Positions 18,293-26,383 of a DNA stretch of 64,000 nucleotides are shown one piece after another. The translations under genes were made by a program, and so were the position numbers. Where the stretch lies: the NCBI RefSeq assembly GCF_014267175.1, contig NZ_JACMTR010000002.1, positions 3,993,501 through 4,057,500 on the forward strand, given 5' to 3'. The stretch's first letter is position 1. Each line of letters begins with the position of its first letter. The notes below the pieces were generated by a model, which searched no databases, was not told the DNA's origin, and saw only the letters and a list, made by a program, of their open reading frames with translations. Origin of the DNA: Pseudonocardia sp. C8 (GTDB lineage: Bacteria; Actinomycetota; Actinomycetes; Mycobacteriales; Pseudonocardiaceae).

Positions 18293-19003
18293 TCAGCAAT
18301 GCGCGGGGCGGGTGAGCGCGGCGAGCCACTTCTTGAGCAGCACCGTCTCCGGCGCGCCGAGGACCGGGTTGTCGTCGGGCAGGCCGGAGAGCAGGGCGGC
18401 GGCCGCCTCCGCCACGCCCGGCCCGTCGTCGTCACGGGAGCGGCCGGCCCGCCCGGTGATCGCGTCCAGGGTCGCCTCCCGCACGTCCGCGGAGAGGCCG
18501 GGATCGGGCTCGGCGACGATGATCTGCCGGAGCGTGACCCCGATGTTGGCCGCCAGGACGTGTGCGGCGGCCCGCTCCGGGGTGACGACGAGCCGGCCGC
18601 GCCGCCCGGCCTCGCGGGTGAGCCCGAGCAGGATCTCGGCGGGCCGGTCCTGCGCCTTCGGCCGCCGGCCGGGGGTGACCTGCCCGTACATCAGCGCGTA
18701 GAACCCCGGATGGGCGAGGCCGAAGGCGACGTGGGCGTCCCAGCCCGCCCGGATGTCCTGGATCGGGTCGCCGCTGCTCTCGTGGGCCTCCTTCGCGGCC
18801 AGGTACCGGTCGAAGCCGTGCTCGACGACGGCCTCGACCAGCCCTTCCTTGCTCCCGAAGAAGTGGTACAGCGTCGGCAGCCGGACGCCGGCCGCGTCGC
18901 AGACGGCGCGCAGCGACACCGTCTCCCCCGGCGAGGCCGCGATGAGGTCCGCGGCGGCCCGGAGCAGACGGTCACGGGTGGTACCGGAGTCCTGGTCGAC
19001 CAC
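18293..19003 (-). CDS. TetR-family transcriptional regulator
   Basis: The 236-residue protein has the TetR N-terminus TRDRLLRAAADLIAASPGET, then LRAVCDAAGVRLPTLYHFFG followed by SKEGLVEAV, and a helical ligand domain. The start is GTG 19003. It lies 43 bp downstream of an SDR gene on the same strand, so the two are probably one operon, with the repressor acting on the inverted repeat found upstream of the SDR gene. The ligand is unknown. Confidence 0.9.
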   Translation of the reverse strand: MVDQDSGTTRDRLLRAAADLIAASPGETVSLRAVCDAAGVRLPTLYHFFGSKEGLVEAVVEHGFDRYLAAKEAHESSGDPIQDIRAGWDAHVAFGLAHPGFYALMYGQVTPGRRPKAQDRPAEILLGLTREAGRRGRLVVTPERAAAHVLAANIGVTLRQIIVAEPDPGLSADVREATLDAITGRAGRSRDDDGPGVAEAAAALLSGLPDDNPVLGAPETVLLKKWLAALTRPAHC

Positions 19004-19046
19004 GCGATCACCGTAGCCGTGCGGCGACGGTGCCCGGCCGTGCCGG

Positions 19047-19802
19047 TCAGCGGGTGGTGTAACCGCCGTTGGCGAAGATCGTCTGGCCGGTGATCCACCA
19101 GCCCTCGGTGGCCAGGAACCGCACGATCGGGGCGATGTCCTCGATCCGGGTGAGCTGGTTCCCCATCGCCATCGACTTGTGGAACTCGACCCGCTCGGGC
19201 GTCTCCTGCGGGTAGAAGAACGGGGTGTCCATCGGCCCGGGACCGATCGCGGTGACCGAGATCCCGCGGTCGGCGAACTCCTTGGCCGCGGCCCGCGTGA
19301 AGTGCTCGACCGGCGACTTGCCCCCGGCGTAGGTGGAGTAGCCGTCGGTGAACGCGGCCAGCAGCGAGGTGACGATGGTGATCACTTTGCCGCCGTCGGC
19401 GAGCGAGCGACCGGCCTCCTTGAGGAAGAAGTAGGCCGCCTTGGAGTTGATGTCGAACATCGCGTCGTACTCGTCCTCGGTGGTCTCCACGATCGGCTTG
19501 CGGAGCACCTTGCCGACGGTGTTGACGGCGACGTCGATCGGCCCGAGCGTGCCCGCGGCCTCGGCGAACAGGGTCTCGACGTTCGCCGGGACGGTCAGGT
19601 CGCCGGCGAGCAGGACGCCCTCGCGCCCCTCGGCCTCGATCGCCTTGAGGGTCTGCTCGGCGTCGGGCCGCGAGGACTCGGAGTTGTAGTGGACGGCGAC
19701 GTTGGCGCCGGCCTGGGCCACCTGCCGGCTGATCAGGCCGCCGAGGTTCTTCCCCCCGCCGGTCACGAGAACGTTCTTGCCCTGCAGCGTGTGCGCGGTC
19801 AT
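19047..19802 (-). CDS. Short-chain dehydrogenase/reductase (SDR family)
   Basis: The protein of 251 residues is a classical SDR: NVLVTGGGKNLGGLISRQVA (NAD(P)-binding glycine motif), the NTVGK loop where NNAG is usual, the catalytic Ser and Tyr-x3-Lys as TSLLAAFTDGYSTYAGGKSP, and the terminal WWITGQTIFANGGYTTR. The substrate is unknown. Start ATG 19802 (MTAHTLQG) has GGAG upstream; an in-frame ATG at 19844 would fall within the inverted-repeat operator. It leads a likely two-gene unit with the TetR repressor. Confidence 0.9.
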   Translation of the reverse strand: MTAHTLQGKNVLVTGGGKNLGGLISRQVAQAGANVAVHYNSESSRPDAEQTLKAIEAEGREGVLLAGDLTVPANVETLFAEAAGTLGPIDVAVNTVGKVLRKPIVETTEDEYDAMFDINSKAAYFFLKEAGRSLADGGKVITIVTSLLAAFTDGYSTYAGGKSPVEHFTRAAAKEFADRGISVTAIGPGPMDTPFFYPQETPERVEFHKSMAMGNQLTRIEDIAPIVRFLATEGWWITGQTIFANGGYTTR

Positions 19803-19828
19803 CCCGGAACTCCAGTAGATCGTTGGTA

Positions 19829-19849
19829 TAGCGTGCTGTATCAACGCTA
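19829..19849. promoter_or_regulatory. Candidate TetR operator upstream of the SDR gene
   Basis: TAGCGT-N9-ACGCTA forms an inverted repeat 26 bp before the SDR start. On the minus strand TATACC overlaps the arm nearest the gene and could be the -10 box, so a bound repressor would block the promoter. The TetR gene immediately downstream of the SDR gene is the likely binder. Confidence 0.5.
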
Positions 19850-19884
19850 CAGACGTCTCCGGTCGAACGCGACCTCGGGCGGGC

Positions 19885-19941
19885 TCAGAGACGGACCGGG
19901 AGCCGGGTGAGCCCGTGGATCAGCGTGCTCACCGGGGGTCC
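19885..19941 (-). pseudogene. Possible 3' remnant of a cytochrome P450 gene
   Basis: The minus strand reads 18 codons, GPPVSTLIHGLTRLPVRL, then a stop. This resembles the usual extreme C-terminus of bacterial P450s (a short strand then xGLxxLPVRL/F). No heme-binding FGxGxHxCxG segment or other P450 sequence is found upstream up to the hutH start, so at most a worn 3' scrap remains. It lies in the 264-bp gap between the SDR and histidine ammonia-lyase genes. Confidence 0.35.
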
Positions 19942-20066
19942 CGCTCGACGAGGCGCGGACGGCCGTCGCCGGGGAGCTCTCGAATCCGAGACGGATCCGC
20001 GCCGCGTCCGTTGGGTGGGGATCGGCGCGAGGGTAGAGATGCGGGCATGACTGGTGGAACGACATC

Positions 20067-21617
20067 GTGACGACCGGCTGCGACGCCCGCACCGGCACCG
20101 TCGAGATCGGCCCCGGCCCGGTCACCGCCGCACAGGTGGTGGCGGTCGCCCGCGGCGGCGCCGGGGTGCGGCTCACCGACGGCGCGCTGGCGGCGATCGC
20201 CCGGGGCCGCGAGACCGTCGAACGCCTGGCCCGGGCCGAGGACCCGTACTACGGCATCTCGACCGGCTTCGGTGCGCTCGCCACCCGGCACATCCCGGCC
20301 GAGCGGCGGGCCGCGCTGCAGCTGAGCCTGGTCCGCAGCCACGCCGCCGGGTCCGGGCCGGAGGTCGAGCGCGAGGTCGTCCGCGCGTTGATGCTGCTGC
20401 GGCTCTCCACCCTGGCCACCGGGCACACCGGGGTGCGCGCCGGGACCGCGCTCGCCTACGCCGCCCTGCTCGACCACGGCCTCACCCCGGTGGTGCACGA
20501 GTTCGGCAGCCTCGGCTGCTCGGGCGACCTGGCGCCGCTGGCGCACTGCGCGCTCGCGCTGATCGGCGAGGGCCAGGTGCGCGACGCGTCCGGCCGGCTC
20601 CGCGACGCCGGGCCCGCGCTCGCCGAGGCCGGGCTGGCACCGGTGACGCTGGCCGAGAAGGAGGGGCTGGGGCTCATCAACGGCACCGACGGGATGCTCG
20701 GCATGCTGGTCCTCGCCGGGCACGACCTGCACGGGCTGCTGCGGGTCGCCGACGTCGCCGCGGCGATGAGCGTGGAGGCCCTGCTCGGCACCGACCGGGT
20801 GTTCGCCGAGGACCTGCAGGCCATGCGCCCGCACCCGGGCCAGGCCCGGTCGGCGGCGAACCTGCGCGCCCTGCTCGACGGGTCGGAGATCGTCGCCAGC
20901 CACCGCGGCCCCGACTGCACCCGCGTGCAGGACGCCTACTCGCTGCGCTGCGCACCCCAGGTCCACGGCGCGGCCCGGGACACGCTCGCGCACACCGACC
21001 TCGTCGCCGGCCGGGAGCTCGCCGCGGCGATCGACAACCCGGTCGTCGCCCCGGACGGCCGGGTCGCGTCGAACGGCAACTTCCACGGGGCGCCGGTCGG
21101 GTACGCGCTGGACTTCCTCGCCGTCCCGGTGGCCGACGTGGCCTCGATGTCGGAGCGGCGGACCGACCGGATGCTCGACACCGGCCGCAGCTCCGGGCTC
21201 CCGCCGTTCCTGGCCGACGACCCGGGCGTCGACTCCGGGTACATGATCGCCCAGTACACGCAGGCGGGGATCGTCGCCGAGCTGCGGCGGCTGGCCGTGC
21301 CCGCCTCGGTCGACTCCATCCCGTCCAGCGCGATGCAGGAGGACCACGTCTCGATGGGCTGGTCGGCCGGCCGCAAGCTGCGGCGGGCACTCGACGGGCT
21401 GGCCCGGGTGCTGGCGGTCGAGGTGCTCACCGCGGCCCGGGCGCTGGACCTGCGCGCGCCGCTGTCCCCCGCCCCGCGGACGCGCGCCGTGCGCGACCTC
21501 GTCCGGTCCCGCGTGCCGGGGCCGGGTCCGGACCGGCACCTGGCGCCGGAGATCGATGCGGTACTGGAGCTCGTCCGGTCTGGGGCGGTCGTCGAGGCGG
21601 CCGGGCCGCTGGAGTGA
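20067..21617 (+). CDS. hutH: Histidine ammonia-lyase family (HutH-like) with Cys-Ser-Gly cofactor triad
   Basis: The 516-residue protein has the catalytic tyrosine loop YYGISTGFGALA, the cofactor segment GSLGCSGDLAPLAH, INGTDGMLG, and the downstream QDAYSLRCAPQVHGA, AAIDNPVV and SSAMQEDHVSMG segments of histidine ammonia-lyase. The enzyme uses a self-formed MIO cofactor to convert histidine to urocanate plus ammonia. The triad reads Cys-Ser-Gly rather than the common Ala-Ser-Gly; I believe some actinobacterial lyases have Cys here. Start GTG 20067 follows GGTGGAA. No hutU, hutI or hutF genes are nearby, so a role outside the Hut pathway or another aromatic substrate is possible. Confidence 0.85.
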   Translation: MTTGCDARTGTVEIGPGPVTAAQVVAVARGGAGVRLTDGALAAIARGRETVERLARAEDPYYGISTGFGALATRHIPAERRAALQLSLVRSHAAGSGPEVEREVVRALMLLRLSTLATGHTGVRAGTALAYAALLDHGLTPVVHEFGSLGCSGDLAPLAHCALALIGEGQVRDASGRLRDAGPALAEAGLAPVTLAEKEGLGLINGTDGMLGMLVLAGHDLHGLLRVADVAAAMSVEALLGTDRVFAEDLQAMRPHPGQARSAANLRALLDGSEIVASHRGPDCTRVQDAYSLRCAPQVHGAARDTLAHTDLVAGRELAAAIDNPVVAPDGRVASNGNFHGAPVGYALDFLAVPVADVASMSERRTDRMLDTGRSSGLPPFLADDPGVDSGYMIAQYTQAGIVAELRRLAVPASVDSIPSSAMQEDHVSMGWSAGRKLRRALDGLARVLAVEVLTAARALDLRAPLSPAPRTRAVRDLVRSRVPGPGPDRHLAPEIDAVLELVRSGAVVEAAGPLE

Positions 21618-21658
21618 GCGATAAGCTCGCCGTCCGGGTCGAGGCACAGGGGGACGAC

Positions 21659-22006
21659 ATGACCGCACCGCAATCCGCTCTGGTCGCCCGCCTGCGTGAC
21701 CTCCTCGCGGGCGAGCCGTCGACCCGCGAGGTGGCGATGTTCGGCGGCCGCGCCTTCATGGTCGACGAGAAGATGGTCGTCAGCGCCCTGAAGGACGGCG
21801 ACCTGCTGGTCCGCGTCCCCGCGGCCCGGCACGACGAGCTGCTCGCCCGCCCCGGAGCGGAGCAGGCCGAGATGGGTGCCGGCCGGTCCATGGGGCCGGG
21901 CTGGATCTCGGTGTCCGCCCGGGCCGTCGGCACCGCGGACGGCCTGTCCTTCTGGCTCGACGTCGCGCTGGCCCACAACCGGGCCGCGGCACGGGGCCGA
22001 CGCTGA
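21659..22006 (+). CDS. TfoX N-terminal domain protein
   Basis: This 115-residue protein matches the stand-alone TfoX N-terminal domain: TREVAMFGGRAFMVDEKMVV followed by DLLVRVPAARHDELLARPGA and GRSMGPGWISVS. Start ATG 21659 has AGGGGGA upstream. TfoX was named for a competence regulator, but short single-domain actinobacterial copies have no defined role. It lies 41 bp after hutH on the same strand and may be cotranscribed. Its stop is separated by one base from the stop of the convergent oxygenase gene. Confidence 0.8.
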   Translation: MTAPQSALVARLRDLLAGEPSTREVAMFGGRAFMVDEKMVVSALKDGDLLVRVPAARHDELLARPGAEQAEMGAGRSMGPGWISVSARAVGTADGLSFWLDVALAHNRAAARGRR

Positions 22007-22007
22007 G

Positions 22008-23048
22008 TCACCCCGTCGGCGCGTCGGCGCCCACGAGGTCGGCGTGGTGCACGGCGGCGACGTCGGGGTGGGCGCGCAGGCGGGCCTTGAGGAGGTTGTC
22101 GCCGAAGGTCCCGGAGATGACGTTGTCCGGGTCGGTCGTGACTCCGCGGGCCCGGCTCGCCAGGCCGGCGGGGAGCTCGATGCGCGGAACCGTGGAGTCC
22201 AGTGCCGGGTTGAAGAAGAACGGGATCGACATCCGTACCTCGTCCGGCGGCGGCGAGACGACCCGGTGGACGGTGGCCTTGAGGTAGCCGTTCGTGGCGT
22301 ACTCCATCAGCTCGCCGATGTTGACGACGAAGGCGCCGGGGACGGCAGGCGCGTCGATCCAGGTCGCGTCGTGCTCGATCTGCAGGCCGCCCTTGCCCGC
22401 CTCGATCATCAGCAGGGTCAGGATCCCGGGATCCTTGTGGGCCCCGACGCCCTGCCCGCGGTCCTCCCGGCCCGGGTAGCGGACCAGCTTGATCAGGGTC
22501 GACGGGCGGTTCCCGAACATGCCGTCGAACACCTCCGCCGGGCTGCCCAGGGCGACCGCCCAGGCCCGCATCAGGCGCATCGCCACCTCCGAGCAGCGAC
22601 GCTCCCAGTCCAGGAACACCCGTCGCAGGTCCGGCTGCGCCGCGGGCCAGAGGTTCGGCCCCTCCAGCCGCATGTAGGCAGGCGCCGCCGGGTCGTCGCA
22701 GGTGGCCCGCTCGGCGGCGATGTCGATCTGCTCGCGCCAGTCGACGCGTCCCTGGGTGAGCTCGCCGCCCGTCCGGGTGTAGCCGCGGAAGTGCGGGCTG
22801 CGCAGCATCTCGACCTGGAGCTTGTCGGCGTCCGGGAGCGCGAAGAAGCGTTCGGCCTCGGCGAACGCGCCCCGGACGACGTCGTCGGGGATGCCGTGGC
22901 CGACGAGGTAGAAGAACCCGGTCTCGTGGGTGGCGGCACGGAGCGCGTCGCGGAACCGGGCCGCGGTGCCCGGGTCACGGTCGAGCTCGGAGAGGTCGAG
23001 GACCGGCAGCGCGGTCGTCGTGTTCACGTCAGCCAGGTCCTCGGCCAT
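22008..23048 (-). CDS. 2-oxoglutarate/Fe(II)-dependent oxygenase, isopenicillin-N-synthase family
   Basis: The protein of about 346 residues belongs to the isopenicillin N synthase-like non-heme iron family: ALPVLDLSELDRD, ETGFFYLVGHGIPDD, RGYTRTGGE, then the iron ligands His and Asp in GAHKDPGILTLL, VNIGELMEYATNGYLKATVHRV with the third His, and RMSIPFFFNP with the Arg-x-Ser that binds the 2-oxoacid. The substrate is unknown; no secondary-metabolite cluster is nearby. Start ATG 23048 follows GGGCGGA; an in-frame start at 23081 would add 11 residues. Confidence 0.88.
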   Translation of the reverse strand: MAEDLADVNTTTALPVLDLSELDRDPGTAARFRDALRAATHETGFFYLVGHGIPDDVVRGAFAEAERFFALPDADKLQVEMLRSPHFRGYTRTGGELTQGRVDWREQIDIAAERATCDDPAAPAYMRLEGPNLWPAAQPDLRRVFLDWERRCSEVAMRLMRAWAVALGSPAEVFDGMFGNRPSTLIKLVRYPGREDRGQGVGAHKDPGILTLLMIEAGKGGLQIEHDATWIDAPAVPGAFVVNIGELMEYATNGYLKATVHRVVSPPPDEVRMSIPFFFNPALDSTVPRIELPAGLASRARGVTTDPDNVISGTFGDNLLKARLRAHPDVAAVHHADLVGADAPTG

Positions 23049-23216
23049 GTCCGCCCGCCGTCTCGGTCGCAGCACGATCACTCCGGGCCGAACCTACCGC
23101 GGCGAACCGGCCGGACCCACCCACCGCCGCCCGCACCGGGCCGGACCGCCGATCTCCCCGGCCGCGCCGGCGGTGGTGCGGGCGACCGTACGGCGCCGGC
23201 CCGGTGCGGCCGGTTC

Positions 23217-23840
23217 TCATCCGAGGAGTTCGCGCATCTCGGTGATCTCCGCCTGCTGGGCGTCGACGACCTGCCGGGCCAGGGCCTTCGCCTCGGCGTT
23301 GGTCCCGTCGGCGAGCTCGGCCCGTGCCATCTGCACGGCACCCTCGTGATGCCGGATCATCATCTCGAGGAACATGCGGTCGAAGCCGGCGCCGCGGGCC
23401 TGCTCGAGCCCGCGTAGCTGCTCGTCGGTCATCATCCCGGCCATACCTCGGTGGCCGGCGCCGTGGGCGGTGCCGTGGCCCGTGCTCCCGTGGTCCATCC
23501 CCGGCATGCCGCCGGACTCGGGGGCTCCCCAGGCGGCGAGGAAGCCACGCATCCGCGCGATCTCCGGGGCCTGGGCCCGCCCGATCGCGGTCGCGAGCCG
23601 GCGGACGTCGTCGCTCCCGGCGCGGTCGGCGGCCAGCTCCGCCATCTCCACGGCCTGCTGGTGGTGCGGGATCATGCCCTGTGCGAAGGCGATGTCGGCC
23701 TGGTTGTGCGCGGGCGCGGCGGCGCTGGTGGGTACGGGCGCCGGACCCGCGCTGCCGGCGGGTTCCCCACCACCGCAGGCGGTCAGGACGAGGGCAGCAG
23801 TGAGCGTCGTGGCGGCCACCGCCACGTTCTGGATCTTCAT
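23217..23840 (-). CDS. DUF305 lipoprotein
   Basis: The 207-residue protein starts with a lipoprotein signal (MKIQNVAVAATTL then LVLTACGGG, Cys at residue 22) and contains two DUF305 repeats, each with a His-His pair: AFAQGMIPHHQQAVEMAELA and FLEMMIRHHEGAVQMARAEL. The middle has a Met/His/Gly-rich stretch. Ferritin-like DUF305 proteins are often linked to copper-handling genes, and the Met/His residues would suit metal binding. It follows the DUF6153 gene on the same strand by 66 bp and is probably in its operon. Confidence 0.88.
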   Translation of the reverse strand: MKIQNVAVAATTLTAALVLTACGGGEPAGSAGPAPVPTSAAAPAHNQADIAFAQGMIPHHQQAVEMAELAADRAGSDDVRRLATAIGRAQAPEIARMRGFLAAWGAPESGGMPGMDHGSTGHGTAHGAGHRGMAGMMTDEQLRGLEQARGAGFDRMFLEMMIRHHEGAVQMARAELADGTNAEAKALARQVVDAQQAEITEMRELLG

Positions 23841-23906
23841 GTGGTTCGTGCTCCTGTGTCGGAACGTGTTCGGACCGGTCCGGCGCCGGGAAGCGCCGGG
23901 GGCCGA

Positions 23907-24350
23907 TCACGTCCGCAGCACGCAGAGCTGGGCGAGTCGTCGCGGGACGGGCGGTGGTCGCGCCGCGGGGATGCCGCGACCCCGGTGCCGGGCCGGGGCG
24001 GCCGAGCTCGGGAGCGCGAGCCGGCCGAGGAAGAGCCACGCCGAGACCAGCGCGAGCCCGGCGGCGGCCAGCACCGCCAGGCACAGGTGCAGCAGGTGAG
24101 CGGCATCGTGATCGCCGTGGCCGGCCGGCGGCTGCTCATGGCCGGTCGTGACCGGGGACGCCGTGACCGGCCGGTCGGGCCGGTGAGCCCCGTGGTCGGT
24201 GGACCGGTGAACCGCGTGCCCGGCCGCGGTGTGGCCGGGATCCGCCGGTGGCGACGGCGCCGCCGGGGCGATGAGCGCGTGCATCCCGATGAGGCCGAGC
24301 AGGACGGGCAGCACCAGAAGTACCAGCCGCAGTCCGTGTCGCCCGTTCAT
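23907..24350 (-). CDS. DUF6153-like membrane protein, His-rich linker
   Basis: The 147-residue protein has an N-terminal hydrophobic segment (LVLLVLPVLLGLIGMHAL), a long Pro/His-rich linker (GHTAAGHAVHRSTDHGAH and later HEQPPAGHGDHD), a second membrane helix (LCLAVLAAAGLALVSAWLFL) and a basic tail ending CVLRT. This is the arrangement of the actinobacterial DUF6153 family. It is followed by a DUF305 lipoprotein gene; the His-rich linker and that partner point to copper or another metal at the cell surface, by inference. Confidence 0.7.
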   Translation of the reverse strand: MNGRHGLRLVLLVLPVLLGLIGMHALIAPAAPSPPADPGHTAAGHAVHRSTDHGAHRPDRPVTASPVTTGHEQPPAGHGDHDAAHLLHLCLAVLAAAGLALVSAWLFLGRLALPSSAAPARHRGRGIPAARPPPVPRRLAQLCVLRT

Positions 24351-24701
24351 CGAGCGGCCACCCTACCGGTGGTGCGGTGAGCGTCGCGCCCGCCGCCTCC
24401 CGGTGGGTCGGCCTTGCGCTCCACCGCGGAGCCCGGTCCCGCGAGCGAAGCCCGTCGACACGCTCGTCGGCCGGTGGCAAGCTGGGCACCGGCCGCCTTC
24501 TTCCGGCCCGGCCGTCGCGCCCACCGCGTCTTGGCGTGCGGCGCCTTCTCCTCGAGCCGACCCCGCTGTCCCGGCGAGCTCCTCGGCCCACCCGTCGCGA
24601 ACCGGTGTCGCCGTCCGATCGGCCGGTAGCGACGAGCGACCCGGCGCATGACCGGCACGCCCTCCACCACACCCGGCCCCACCCGAAAGGAACGATGCCG
24701 C
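24351..24701. other. Intergenic region without a recognisable gene
   Basis: This 351-bp gap separates the DUF6153 gene (minus) from the DinB gene (plus). I see no conserved motif, RNA or repeat in it. The minus strand stays open through much of it, but the predicted peptide is a low-complexity Arg/Ala/Gly run without a ribosome site. Confidence 0.4.
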
Positions 24702-25217
24702 ATGAAGGTTCCGAACTCCGTCACCGACGGCCGCGAGCGCCGACTGCTCGAGTACGTGCTCGACCACGCCCGCGCCGAGTTGATCGACACGGTGGCCGGC
24801 CTGTCCGAACAGGAGTGCAGGCGTCGGTTGGTTCCGTCGCTGACCACGCCGATCGGACTGATCAAGCACGCCGCGTTCGCCGAGCGGAAGTGGTTCCAGC
24901 ACATCCTCGCCGGGCTACCGGAGTCGGAGTGCGACGGAGACATGGTCGGCGAAGCGAGCTTCGTCGTCCGGGACGACGAGACGCTCACCGACGTCATCGC
25001 CGAGTTCGCACGCGCCGGCGACCGCGCACGAACGATCGCTGCGGGCATCGACCTCGACGAGACCCGGGACGACCCCGTCCTCGGCCCGGTCAGCCTGCGC
25101 TGGGTCCTTCTTCTCATGATCCAGGAGTTCGCCCGCCACGCCGGCCACGGCGACATCCTCTCGGAGCAGCTCCACGACACCCGCCCGACCGCCCCGGACA
25201 TGCGCGGGTGCCGATGA
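24702..25217 (+). CDS. DinB-family protein (DUF664-like)
   Basis: The 171-residue protein is a four-helix DinB-type protein. It has LLEYVLDHARAELIDTVAGL, the metal-ligand helix TPIGLIKHAAFAERKWFQH and the last helix WVLLLMIQEFARHAGHGDIL with the His pair. The His residues in these positions usually bind a divalent metal. Some relatives act as thiol-dependent transferases with mycothiol or bacillithiol; activity here is not shown. Start ATG 24702 follows GAAAGGA; an upstream in-frame ATG at 24648 has no ribosome site. Confidence 0.85.
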   Translation: MKVPNSVTDGRERRLLEYVLDHARAELIDTVAGLSEQECRRRLVPSLTTPIGLIKHAAFAERKWFQHILAGLPESECDGDMVGEASFVVRDDETLTDVIAEFARAGDRARTIAAGIDLDETRDDPVLGPVSLRWVLLLMIQEFARHAGHGDILSEQLHDTRPTAPDMRGCR

Positions 25218-25278
25218 CGCCGATCCGACGGCTGCCGGCCCGTGTCCGGCACTCGTCGTGGTGCCTGGCGGTCGCGGC

Positions 25279-25896
25279 TCACGGATGCCCGGGCCACCGG
25301 CCGGGTTCGAAGGCCCCCTCGGGCACCGCGGCTCCGCCCTCGAGGTCGTCCCACCCGGTGACCGCGTGCTCGACCCATTCCGCCCAGCGGGCGACGAGCT
25401 CGGCGTACTCGAGGAGGAACTTGCCGGTCAGCGCGATCACCGGAAGCCGGTCGGGGAACGGTCCACCGGTTTCTGCGTAGTCGCGAGCCTGCGCCCGGGC
25501 GACGTCGCGGCGGGCGTCGGCCTCGGCCCGGATGGCCGCGAGGGTCTCGACGAGCTGCGCGCGGCTGCCGTGGTCGGCGAAGGCGACCTGCAGCATCGCC
25601 TCGAACTCCAACCGCGGGCCGGCCGTGGGCTCGTCCAGCCAGTCCCGCAGTGCCGCTCGGCCGGCAGCGGTGATGGTGTAGACGGTGCGCGACCTTCGGC
25701 CCTGGTGCTCACGGTGAGTGGCGGCCAGGCCGTCCCGGGCGAGCTTCTTGCACTCGGCATAGACGAGGCTCTGTGCCTTCGGCCAGTACCAGGCCACGCT
25801 CCGGTTCATCTGCTGGGCCAGCTCGTAGGCGCTCCAGGGACGCACCCCGAGCAGGGACAGCACGGCGTACGAGGTCGAGGTCCGGGCATCGCTCAC
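25279..25896 (-). CDS. PadR-family transcriptional regulator
   Basis: The 205-residue protein has the PadR winged helix: TSYAVLSLLGVRPWSAYELAQ, SVAWYWPKAQSLVYAECKKL and the GRRSRTVYTITAAGRAALRDWL wing, followed by a helical Vir-type C-terminal domain. Start GTG 25896. It is divergent from the VOC-protein gene, with a double palindrome between them that almost surely is its operator. Targets are itself and the neighbour; the ligand is unknown. Confidence 0.9.
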   Translation of the reverse strand: MSDARTSTSYAVLSLLGVRPWSAYELAQQMNRSVAWYWPKAQSLVYAECKKLARDGLAATHREHQGRRSRTVYTITAAGRAALRDWLDEPTAGPRLEFEAMLQVAFADHGSRAQLVETLAAIRAEADARRDVARAQARDYAETGGPFPDRLPVIALTGKFLLEYAELVARWAEWVEHAVTGWDDLEGGAAVPEGAFEPGRWPGHP

Positions 25897-25905
25897 CCGC
25901 TTGAA

Positions 25906-25957
25906 AATACTCCTCTCAGGAGTATCGTATGGCTACGACACTCCTGAGAGGAGTATT
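25906..25957. promoter_or_regulatory. Double palindromic operator between the padR and VOC genes
   Basis: Two 18-bp arms (25906-25923 and 25940-25957) are exact reverse complements around a 16-bp spacer. Each arm is itself a palindrome of the form ACTCCT-N3-AGGAGT (CTC centre in the left one, GAG in the right one). The left copy extends to ATACTCCT-CTC-AGGAGTAT. The right copy contains the AGGAG ribosome site of the VOC gene, and the left one lies 11 bp before the padR start, so a bound dimer pair would cover both translation-start regions and probably both promoters. Confidence 0.8.
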
Positions 25958-25960
25958 CCG

Positions 25961-26371
25961 ATGGTGGAACATCCGGAGTTGTCGGGCTGGTCGCATGTAT
26001 CGCTGTCGGTCACCGACCGCGACCGCAGCGCCACGTTCTACGCCGACGTGTTCGGTTTCGAGCGGTTCGAGTCGATCGCCGACGAGCGGTTCGACGAGTA
26101 CGTGCTGCTGCACCGGCCCAGCGGGATGGTGCTGTGCCTCCAGCAGCACCACGCCAACGCCGGCGAGCAGGCCGACCCTGCCCGCACCGGTGCCGACCAC
26201 GTGGCCTTCCGGGTCGCCACCAGGGCCGACCTCGACGTGTGGGCGGCGGTGCTCGACGAGCTCGGTATCGCGTACAGCTCACCCGTCGACAAGCAGTACG
26301 GAGCCGTGCTCTGCCTGCGCGACCCCGACGATTTCCAGCTCGAGCTGTTCTGGCGCGAGCACCACCCCTAG
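25961..26371 (+). CDS. VOC-family (glyoxalase/bleomycin-resistance/dioxygenase) protein
   Basis: This 136-residue protein has two beta-alpha-beta-beta-beta modules: GWSHVSLSVTDRDRSATFYA followed by DVFGFERFE, and DHVAFRVATRADLDVWAAVL ending DPDDFQLELFWREHHP. The first metal ligand is the His of SHVSLSV and a Glu of FQLELFW is the last. VOC proteins include lactoylglutathione lyases, dioxygenases and antibiotic-binding proteins; the role is open. ATG 25961 follows AGGAG by 7 bases, inside the right half of the operator, so PadR likely represses it directly. Confidence 0.88.
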   Translation: MVEHPELSGWSHVSLSVTDRDRSATFYADVFGFERFESIADERFDEYVLLHRPSGMVLCLQQHHANAGEQADPARTGADHVAFRVATRADLDVWAAVLDELGIAYSSPVDKQYGAVLCLRDPDDFQLELFWREHHP

Positions 26372-26383
26372 TGAGGAACAGCC

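Noticed and set aside
24351..24701. A basic protein gene on the minus strand
   Set aside because: The frame is open but has no ribosome site, and the Arg/Gly/Ala composition is typical of random G+C-rich sequence.
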